From: Gordonia liuliyuniae
Lineage (GTDB): Bacteria > Actinomycetota > Actinomycetes > Mycobacteriales > Mycobacteriaceae
NCBI RefSeq assembly: GCF_021739025.1
Contig: NZ_JAKKOT010000006.1
Location: forward strand, 186,001 to 250,000
DNA length: 64,000 nucleotides
Direction: 5' to 3'
In this document: positions 57,971-64,000 of the stretch, piece after piece
How the letters are laid out: each line of letters begins with the position of its first letter
Numbering within the stretch: the first letter of the stretch is position 1
Program-made: the position numbers and the translations under genes
Notes under the pieces: generated by a model
Told to the model about the DNA's origin: nothing
Databases searched by the model: none
Seen by the model: only the letters and a program-made list of their open reading frames with translations

Positions 57971-58783
57971 TCAGATCATATAGTGCAGGCTGTCGACGAT
58001 CGCCGAGCCGAGCGCGACGTCACCGTCGATGTAGACGGTGGCCTGCGCCGCTCGCGGTCGGCCGCCGGCGAGTCGCGTGTAGTCGGCGACGGTGGTCCGC
58101 AGCGTGACGTCGGCGGGGCCGTCCAGCGCCGGGACGAGGGCAGCGCGGTCGTCAACGGCGACGTGCACCCGTGTCGGCACGAGACCGGTGAACTCGAAGG
58201 CGACGCGGGTCCCCTTCGGCGCTGCTGCCTTCTTCCCGACCAGGTAGGGCATCACGGCAGCCATCTCGTCCAATGCGAAGCCGGCAGGCACCGGATCGCT
58301 CGGTTCGTCGAGGCCGAGCGCGTCGCGGAGGTCGAGTTCGTGCACCCAGCTGTCATAGGTCCGCACTCGCATGAACCGCCCGTATGTTTCGGGCCCGACC
58401 GGCGTAACGGCGTCGGCGTTCCACTCGTCGTCGCCCATCGCCGTCAGGTCGGCGATGCGTTTCGCGGTCATCGCCCGGTAGTCGGCCATGACTTCGGCCC
58501 GGGTGCGGGTTCGATAGTGGTCGAGCCAGTGTTCGTTGAGTTCGCCGATCGGGTTCTTCACGTGATCGAGTCCGGCGACGTCGCGGCCTGCATCGGGTTC
58601 TTTGCCGTCGAGCATGTTCTCGGTTCCGACGATGTGTGCGACGACGTCGCCGACAGTCCATCCCGGTAGGCCCGACTCCGCCGACCAGTCCGCGTCCGAC
58701 AGCCCGCTGACGAGATGATCGATCGCCCGCCACTCCGCAGCTAGCGCGTCGATGATCGGAGCCTTCTCGACTCGAGTCTTCAC
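57971..58783 (-). CDS. maleylpyruvate isomerase-family (DinB-like, mycothiol-dependent) protein
   Basis: 270 aa of the actinobacterial TIGR03083-type family: an N-terminal DinB-like four-helix bundle with GWTVGDVVAHIVGTE near residue 45 (metal-site His) and YDSWVHELDLRDALG near 140 (second His), then an SCP2-like C-terminal domain. Members use mycothiol in isomerase or transferase reactions; most are uncharacterised. GTG 58783 has AGAGGG upstream at good spacing. It converges with the spermidine synthase-like gene. Confidence 0.88.
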   Translation of the reverse strand: MKTRVEKAPIIDALAAEWRAIDHLVSGLSDADWSAESGLPGWTVGDVVAHIVGTENMLDGKEPDAGRDVAGLDHVKNPIGELNEHWLDHYRTRTRAEVMADYRAMTAKRIADLTAMGDDEWNADAVTPVGPETYGRFMRVRTYDSWVHELDLRDALGLDEPSDPVPAGFALDEMAAVMPYLVGKKAAAPKGTRVAFEFTGLVPTRVHVAVDDRAALVPALDGPADVTLRTTVADYTRLAGGRPRAAQATVYIDGDVALGSAIVDSLHYMI

Positions 58784-58897
58784 ACGGTTCCCTCTCGCTA
58801 GTACACGACCCACTGAGTCTACGAACACCGGTTTGGGCATGCCACCGCCGAGAAGATATTATTCACTCCGAGCCGTTGCTCGCACGACGACGGCCCG

Positions 58898-58972
58898 GCG
58901 CGTATAGCTCAGCGGTAGAGCTCTGGTCTTACACACCAGCGGTCAGGGGTTCAAATCCCTTTGCGCGCACCA
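58898..58972 (+). tRNA. tRNA-Val (anticodon TAC)
   Basis: Cloverleaf folds: acceptor GCGCGTA/TGCGCGC, anticodon stem CTGGT/ACCAG around loop CTTACAC giving TAC, T-arm with GGTTCAAAT, and an encoded CCA at 58970-58972. Confidence 0.97.
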
Positions 58973-59100
58973 CTTGACCAGCGGAAACGTCGGTTTAGTC
59001 TGCTACACACTGCTTTTGTCACCTGAGTAGACGAAGTGCACAGGTCCAACAAAAAGCAGCGGGCCTGGCGCTTGATCGCAGACCCCACGAGCACTACCGA

Positions 59101-59610
59101 TCAGGTGGCGTCGTGCTGCACGTACAGCGTTGTCCTGTCGCCGTCGGTGAAATCAATGACAGTCACCTTTCTCAGGTGATCGGCGTTGTGCCGAGGATAG
59201 CTGATTCTCGCCACCGTGCGACCGGTGCAGCGCACATCGAGTTCTGCTGCAAAGTGTGCTCTGAAGTTCGCGACTTCACCCGTCTTCGGATCGCAGGTGG
59301 TTGTCTCCCACGCCGTCAGCAGGTGCGATATGTCCTCCGCCTGCACCCGCGCCGATCTCGGCCCGTCGTACCGGACCGCGTATCCGGTAGATCCGGTGAA
59401 CGCGGGTGTGCCGTGCCAGCCACTAACGAATTCGAACCCCGACGGTATATGTACATCGTCGCTGTCGAGCTGAGACTCTGCCTCGGCTGCGTCGATTGTC
59501 CCGGGTTGGCCTGTGCCGACGCTCAGGAGCACACGAGCGCCGAAGAGTAGACCCATGACCGCCAGAACTCCGATCACGATCGGTACGACCCACTCAACAC
59601 GCATGCGCAT
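59101..59610 (-). CDS. membrane-anchored hypothetical protein
   Basis: 169 aa: a single N-terminal helix (about 8-30) after MRMRVEW, then an exported domain with three cysteines (one in TTCDPKTG, one in VRCTGR) that could form a disulfide. No family is recognised. It lies between tRNA-Val and the cold-shock gene in a stretch with lower GC and looser codon bias than the backbone, so it may be acquired. ATG choice between residues 1 and 3 is open. Confidence 0.6.
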   Translation of the reverse strand: MRMRVEWVVPIVIGVLAVMGLLFGARVLLSVGTGQPGTIDAAEAESQLDSDDVHIPSGFEFVSGWHGTPAFTGSTGYAVRYDGPRSARVQAEDISHLLTAWETTTCDPKTGEVANFRAHFAAELDVRCTGRTVARISYPRHNADHLRKVTVIDFTDGDRTTLYVQHDAT

Positions 59611-59719
59611 CGGTCATTTCTACCGACAGTTCTTTAAGTCTGGCAAGGCGCACCCCGGATCGGCTGGAGCGTCACTCAGGAAAGCTACACTGTCGTCCAC
59701 GCCGAATAGGCTGAACCTC

Positions 59720-60034
59720 ATGAGACCGAAACCTGCCGACTACGCAAACTCGCGGTCGCAAGCACCGCAAGCACCGCAACCGGACCGTGTACTGGTACAC
59801 ATCGCAACCGCCCACGTCGCTTCACTCCGAAACGCGATGCAGATCGACCTGAACATAATGAAGAACGCCGCAACATCAAGCGTAAACAGATCGTACGGTC
59901 GACAGTTAGCCTCAACGCATTACGGACCGACCGACGGACGACAGGTGCCTGTCTCACCCGAACGCGGAGATCCCGTTGCCGACGAGGACTTCGATCGCCG
60001 ACCGCCACGCCAGTCTCGCCGGTGGGGCTGGTGA
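59720..60034 (+). CDS. possible small hypothetical protein
   Basis: 104 codons from ATG 59720: polar, with a QAPQAPQP stretch, no membrane segment or known motif. The frame is open further upstream, and an opposing frame covers the same DNA, so coding is uncertain. Base composition here is lower in GC than the neighbours. Confidence 0.3.
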   Translation: MRPKPADYANSRSQAPQAPQPDRVLVHIATAHVASLRNAMQIDLNIMKNAATSSVNRSYGRQLASTHYGPTDGRQVPVSPERGDPVADEDFDRRPPRQSRRWGW

Positions 60035-60109
60035 TCGTCCCTCCCGCCGGACTCCCCTCGACCACTCGAGCCAAACGAGCGCCGATCTCACGGTCCGGAG
60101 ACTTGGGAG

Positions 60110-60180
60110 CGCAAACCTACACCGCTCAGCGGAGGCGTCGCCGTGACGGTGTCGTAGGCGCTGAGCGGTGTAGGTTTGCG
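60110..60180. repeat. large inverted repeat, 22-bp arms
   Basis: Two perfect 22-bp arms (60110-60131 and 60159-60180; the left begins CGCAAACCTACACCGC) face each other across 27 bp. The centre can form a smaller stem. It is gene-free and some 110 bp from the cold-shock terminator. It could be a bidirectional terminator, a MITE-like element or a repeated extragenic palindrome. Confidence 0.9.
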
Positions 60181-60233
60181 ACTTCGGTCCCTGCGGCTTC
60201 GACCTTTGGGGAGATCATCGGCGCACATAAACG

Positions 60234-60271
60234 AGACCGCCCCCGATCCGTGAACGGATCGGGGGCGGTCT
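60234..60271 (-). terminator. terminator of the cold-shock gene
   Basis: A perfect 17-bp stem with a TGAA loop, 18 bp past the end of the minus-strand cold-shock gene. Confidence 0.9.
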
Positions 60272-60288
60272 ACGCGTAAGCTTTGGGT

Positions 60289-60492
60289 TTAGAGCGCGCT
60301 CACGTTCGTCGCCTGGGGGCCCTTGGCCCCTGCCTCGAGGTCGAACTCGACGCGCTGCGACTCCTCCAGGTTACGGAAACCGTTACCTGAGATCGAAGAG
60401 TAGTGGACGAACACGTCGTCACTACCGGAGTCGGGAGCGATGAAGCCGAAGCCCTTCTCGCTGTTGAACCACTTGACGGTTCCTTGTGCCAT
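60289..60492 (-). CDS. cold-shock protein (CspA family)
   Basis: 67-aa single-stranded nucleic-acid chaperone: [12 protein letters not shown] (RNP1) and DVFVHYSSI (RNP2) are intact. ATG 60492 has AAGGAAG upstream and gives the usual family length; the longer frame is not supported. RNA chaperone function in cold or general growth is expected. It is transcribed alone with a strong terminator. Confidence 0.97.
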   Translation of the reverse strand: MAQGTVKWFNSEKGFGFIAPDSGSDDVFVHYSSISGNGFRNLEESQRVEFDLEAGAKGPQATNVSAL

Positions 60493-60627
60493 GCTGATTA
60501 CTGCTTCCTTCAGAGAGCGGGGACAAAACCTGTCTCCCACACGTATATGGTCTCACACTTTCGCCGCTACCGGTATTCCACCGGCCGACCAGGCGCGCCG
60601 CGCGGACTCGCGGCGCGCTGGACTCCG

Positions 60628-60698
60628 AGCGGATGGCGGGATTCGAACCCACGTAGACGGTTTTGCAGACCGCTGCTTAGCCTCTCAGCCACACCCGC
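60628..60698 (-). tRNA. tRNA-Cys (anticodon GCA)
   Basis: Minus-strand cloverleaf: acceptor GCGGGTG/CATCCGC with one G-T pair, anticodon loop CTGCAAA giving GCA, T-arm with GGTTCGAAT, and discriminator U73, an identity base for tRNA-Cys. CCA is not encoded. Confidence 0.96.
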
Positions 60699-60833
60699 AT
60701 GTTGACGGCTCCCACTCTGTTCGACGCCGCTGGCCGCGTCGAGGGTTTGACGCAGCGTCGCGCAAATCACCGCGCCACTCGAGCGCCCCGTGACCGTTCT
60801 GCAACCTGCCGACGGTTGAAACGGGAGTGATTA

Positions 60834-61730
60834 TTGTTGTCTACTGTGAATATTGTGACTACTGGGAATGGGAACCGCACTGCCCGACGCCACTCGACCT
60901 GGCGTCGACGCGTCGTCGCATCGGCGAGCACTGTCGGCGTCGCCGCTGCGCTCGCCACCGCGAGCACCGGACAGGCCGCCGCGGAGCCGACGATCGGCGA
61001 ACTCATGGACAGCGCAGGTTCCGTACTGCAGGAGCTTCCGATCGATCCGAACGGCTCGAGCGACCTGTCGTCACTGTTCAACCTGCTCGGCCCGCAGACG
61101 CCCGGAGCCCCCGGCACACCGAAGACTCCGACCGGCGAGCGCCGCACCTCCTGCACCCAGGTGGTGCAGATCGGCGACTCGACGTCCATCGGCATCGACA
61201 GCGCGTCCAAAGTGTCCGCCGAGGGCGACCGGTTGACCCCGCAGTATCAGCGCGTCGGCGTCGAGAGGGTCACGCTCGACGCGGGGGGCGGCCGCTCCAT
61301 CGTCGAGAAGGTCGACGGCGAGCCCAACGCGGTCGACGCCATCGACTCCCAACTCGCTCGCGGTAACCGAGGCTGCTGGGTCATCGCGATGGGCGTCAAC
61401 GACGCCGCGAACATCGCCGTCGGATCGAAGGTCAAAGCCGACGAGCGCATCGACCGCGTCATGAAGAAGCTTGACGGGCAAAACGTCCTGTGGCCGACCG
61501 TCATGACCAGCGATCCGAGCAACGCCGCGTATGCGCCCAAGAACATGACCGCGTTCAACGACGCGCTCAAACGAGCAGCCGCCAGGTATCCAAACCTCAA
61601 GATCTACGATTTCGCCGCCGAATCGCAGCCGTCCTGGCACACCGACGACGGGATCCACTTCAACGCGACCGGGACTGCTCAACGGAACCGCTTGTTCGCG
61701 ACTGCACTCGCGACCGCCTTCGGCGACTGA
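60834..61730 (+). CDS. secreted SGNH-hydrolase-type protein
   Basis: 298 aa: signal peptide (basic start, hydrophobic 28-45, cleavage near GQAAAE), a Pro/Gly-rich linker, and an SGNH domain with GDST (Ser 116), GGRSIVEK, GVND (block III Asn) and DGIHF with the catalytic Asp and His. It should be an exported acyl esterase or acyltransferase. The domain closely resembles the C-terminal domain of the next gene product (shared GDSTSIG, GEPNA, LARG). TTG 60834 has GGGAG 6 nt upstream; GTG 60846 is possible. Confidence 0.85.
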   Translation: MLSTVNIVTTGNGNRTARRHSTWRRRVVASASTVGVAAALATASTGQAAAEPTIGELMDSAGSVLQELPIDPNGSSDLSSLFNLLGPQTPGAPGTPKTPTGERRTSCTQVVQIGDSTSIGIDSASKVSAEGDRLTPQYQRVGVERVTLDAGGGRSIVEKVDGEPNAVDAIDSQLARGNRGCWVIAMGVNDAANIAVGSKVKADERIDRVMKKLDGQNVLWPTVMTSDPSNAAYAPKNMTAFNDALKRAAARYPNLKIYDFAAESQPSWHTDDGIHFNATGTAQRNRLFATALATAFGD

Positions 61731-61943
61731 CGTCGCCACGAACACGCCGCAACCAGAGCCCGCGAGTCAGAGCGCCCGTGTCATACGGACGCACGACGTG
61801 TCGGACGCACTCTGAGCGGTGCCTATGATGGACGATCGGTGCCGTCGCGGTGACGCGGTCGAAGACCTGTACCGACGTCGTCATCGAGCGGTGGTCGGCG
61901 GCACCGCGCAACGGTCCGCAGCGACAAGGGGTACCTTCCGCCA

Positions 61944-64000
61944 ATGCCACGTCCTACCCACGGTCAGTCGACGTATCTGCCTGGCCTCGACGGCATCCGC
62001 GCGGTGGCCGTCATCCTCGTTCTGCTGTATCACCTGCAGGTCCCGGGCTTCGGCGGCGGACTCCTGGGCGTCGGCGTCTTCTTCACCCTCAGTGGCTTCC
62101 TCATCACGTCGCTGCTGATCGCGGCACGCGAACGAACCGGCGGCCTCGGATTGAAGACCTTCTGGATCAGGCGCGCACGGCGTCTGTTCCCCGCCGTCGC
62201 ACTCGTGCTCGCGGCGACCATCGCGACGACGGCCATCGTCGTTCCGGACAAGCTCGGCACGTACACCGGGCAGGCGCTCTCGGCATTGTTCTACGTGAAC
62301 AACTGGCAGACCATCGCATCCGACACCTCGTACTTCGACCGCTTCGGCGGACCCAGTCCACTGAGCCACATGTGGTCGCTGTCGATCGAGGAACAGTTCT
62401 ACATCGTGTGGCCGCTGGTGCTGGCACTGTTCTACCTCACGCTGCGCCGCCGCTGGCTGATGAGCCTGGTGACGCTGTTCCTCGCGCTCGGTTCGTTCTA
62501 TCTGCTCGCCACACTCGCCGAGGCCGGCTTCGACAACACGCGCGCCTACGAGGGCACCGACACCCGCGCGGGCGGACTGCTGTTGGGTGCTGTCCTCGCC
62601 TTCTGGTGGCCCGCACGCGCGCACCGAGCGACGCACAACCAACGGTGCTTGATAGACGCCCTCGGCATCGCCGGACTCGGCGCGATCCTCTATCTCAGCA
62701 CGACGACGACCGACAGTTCGCAGAGCTTGTACTCCTGGGGTATCGCCGTCCTGACCGGCGCGACGATGGGCGTTCTCACAGCCGCAGTCACACCCTCGAC
62801 GTTCATCGCGACCCTCCTGTCGACACAGCCGTTCCGGTGGATAGGCGAACGCTCGTACGGCATCTACCTCTGGCACATGCCGCTCGTCGCGTTCCTCCCC
62901 AGCGTCATTCGGGGAGACTCCGCAGTGGTCAGTTCCATCGTGGTCGTATCCGCGACGCTGGTCTTGGCGTCGCTGTCATGGCGGTACGTCGAAGACCCGA
63001 TCCGCCGATACGGTTTCCGCGCCGCCCTCACCACTCCCCGACTCCCGGAGGACACCTTGCGCGCTGCACTCCTGACAACGCTGATCTCAATGTTCACTGG
63101 CATCGCCCGCGTGCTGGACGGGCTGCGCCGCCGCATCACCCCAAAACCGGTCACCCCAGAACCGGTTAACCCAGAACCCGTCACCGACGAGCCTGCACCC
63201 GAATTCGAGGCCGGCGCTGATCCGGCTCCGCTCGCCGAACCCGCGACCGCCTGGGACGATCCCCACCGCGCCCAGCTCGAACCGGCTCCTTTGCGCGAGG
63301 AACCGGTCGACGTCGCCGCGACCCGCATCGTCGAAGAGCCTGTCGACCTGTCCCCGGCCGAACCCGCGGCCCCGGGCGGGTCGATCGAACCGTCGGCTGC
63401 GGACACACGCCGCTTCGCCGCACCGACGGAGATCACCGTCCTGCAGTCCGCACCGAGCGTGCTGAACCTTCCGCCCGCGCCCCAGGCCTACTCCGCCATC
63501 GGACCCGACTCGGCCACGGCCCTCGAGCAGGTGCCTGCCGTCGGCGAGTCCACCCGCCGCACGCGACGCGCCTCCCCTGCCCGCGCCGTCATGGCGACGC
63601 TCATGGTGGTGGGGCTCGCGATCGGCGCGATGGTCGGCGTCTCCTACCTCAATCCCGATCTCCCCGTCGTGTCAGCGCTCTACCGACCCGACACCGGAGG
63701 CAGCGGCGTCGACGACGGGGTCGACGACGCACCCAAGCCCGACCGGTACGGTCCGACGATGCCCGCGGCGCAACGCCGCACGAAGTGCTCCACCGTCATC
63801 CACGTCGGCGACTCGACATCCATCGGCATGAACGACGTCGGCATGCAGCCGAACCCCGCGTTGCGGCTGTCCGGCCGGTATCGCGAGTACGGCGCGGACA
63901 GGTACGTCTCCGACGTCGTGGGCGGGCGTTCCAGCATGGAGCGCCTCAACGGCGAACCGAATGCGACCGAGTCGATCGCCAGCGACCTCGCCCGCGGCCT
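61944..64000 (+). CDS. acyltransferase family 3 (OafA-like) with C-terminal SGNH domain (partial)
   Basis: Open from ATG 61944 to the right edge, 685 codons so far. Residues 1-350 are an acyltransferase-3 membrane domain with about ten helices: GLDGIRAVAVILVLLYHLQ holds the conserved Arg and His, SGFLIT, RRARRLFPA and MWSLSIEEQFY follow. A long Pro/Glu-rich linker (about 390-540, with a 15-bp triplicate repeat) leads to an eleventh helix near 555 and then the SGNH domain (VGDSTSIG near 618). This layout fits enzymes that O-acylate envelope glycans or mycolates outside the membrane, such as TmaT/OafA. The substrate is unknown. Confidence 0.9.
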   Translation, partial: MPRPTHGQSTYLPGLDGIRAVAVILVLLYHLQVPGFGGGLLGVGVFFTLSGFLITSLLIAARERTGGLGLKTFWIRRARRLFPAVALVLAATIATTAIVVPDKLGTYTGQALSALFYVNNWQTIASDTSYFDRFGGPSPLSHMWSLSIEEQFYIVWPLVLALFYLTLRRRWLMSLVTLFLALGSFYLLATLAEAGFDNTRAYEGTDTRAGGLLLGAVLAFWWPARAHRATHNQRCLIDALGIAGLGAILYLSTTTTDSSQSLYSWGIAVLTGATMGVLTAAVTPSTFIATLLSTQPFRWIGERSYGIYLWHMPLVAFLPSVIRGDSAVVSSIVVVSATLVLASLSWRYVEDPIRRYGFRAALTTPRLPEDTLRAALLTTLISMFTGIARVLDGLRRRITPKPVTPEPVNPEPVTDEPAPEFEAGADPAPLAEPATAWDDPHRAQLEPAPLREEPVDVAATRIVEEPVDLSPAEPAAPGGSIEPSAADTRRFAAPTEITVLQSAPSVLNLPPAPQAYSAIGPDSATALEQVPAVGESTRRTRRASPARAVMATLMVVGLAIGAMVGVSYLNPDLPVVSALYRPDTGGSGVDDGVDDAPKPDRYGPTMPAAQRRTKCSTVIHVGDSTSIGMNDVGMQPNPALRLSGRYREYGADRYVSDVVGGRSSMERLNGEPNATESIASDLARG
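63138..63182. repeat. three 15-bp repeats in the acyltransferase linker
   Basis: ACCCCAAAACCGGTC and two altered copies in tandem encode TPKPV, TPEPV, NPEPV in the extracytoplasmic or cytoplasmic linker, the same type of unit as the boundary repeats elsewhere. Confidence 0.85.

Noticed and set aside
59718-60074. Minus-strand 118-codon gene opposite the doubtful plus-strand gene
   Set aside because: Arg/Ser/Val-rich shadow composition, no ribosome site; neither strand is convincing.
58973-60288. Integrated element with attachment-site repeats at tRNA-Val
   Set aside because: No integrase gene and no second copy of the tRNA 3' end found in the window.

Overview
The window is high-GC chromosomal DNA from an actinomycete of the order Mycobacteriales. 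Gene content and order follow the Mycobacterium tuberculosis Rv2190c-Rv2236c block almost step by step: NlpC/P60 peptidase, DEDDh/GIY-YIG nuclease, trpD, ctaE-qcrCAB, ctaF-ctaC, asnB, adoK, HesB protein, glycerate kinase, DUF3043, cobT, cobS, ilvE, gcvT, pepB, dlaT, lipB-lipA, DUF4191, RDD, glnA1, glnE, glnA2, panB, CYTH/CHAD, zinc-ribbon protein, NIF3, aminotransferase, HAD, ptpA, SURF1, cobD. Protein lengths and inserted genes differ enough to suggest a Gordonia-like relative rather than Mycobacterium itself. This is inference from recalled synteny, not a database match.

Layout. 1-3.7 kb: cell-wall and envelope genes on the minus strand (an HExxH lipoprotein, two NlpC/P60 hydrolases, one behind a probable c-di-AMP riboswitch). 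3.9-14.5 kb: DNA repair nuclease, trpD and the respiratory III-IV supercomplex genes (ctaE-qcrC-qcrA-qcrB and, oppositely, ctaC-ctaF), with an aminoglycoside 2'-N-acetyltransferase inserted between the two respiratory operons. 14.8-31.3 kb: amide, amino acid, Fe-S, cobalamin and lipoate metabolism, including a CobU-CobT fusion. 31.4-35.4 kb: an accessory cassette of Baeyer-Villiger monooxygenase, patatin and short-chain dehydrogenase, divergent from a TetR gene with two palindromes between them. 35.4-44.8 kb: nitrogen assimilation (glnA1, glnE, glnA2) interrupted by a beta-lactamase-fold protein, a lipoprotein FKBP and a lipase. 45-58.8 kb: pantothenate, polyphosphate-linked CHAD protein, RNB ribonuclease next to RNase P RNA, late cobalamin genes, ptpA and SURF1. 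58.9-64 kb: tRNA-Val, a small accessory stretch with a 22-bp-arm inverted repeat, a cold-shock gene, tRNA-Cys, and a secreted SGNH protein beside a membrane acyltransferase with its own related SGNH domain; the latter runs off the right edge.

Themes. The respiratory genes encode the bcc-aa3 supercomplex apart from CtaD, and SURF1 is an assembly factor for the oxidase. glnE would adenylylate GlnA1, whose target tyrosine is present. cobU-cobT, cobS, cobD, the CobC-like aminotransferase and a CobC-like phosphatase together cover most of cobalamin nucleotide-loop assembly. A recurring oddity is short tandem duplication (15-18 bp units) at gene ends, gene starts or in intergenic DNA, seen at about nine places. 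I found no CRISPR array, insertion sequence, prophage or antiphage locus.
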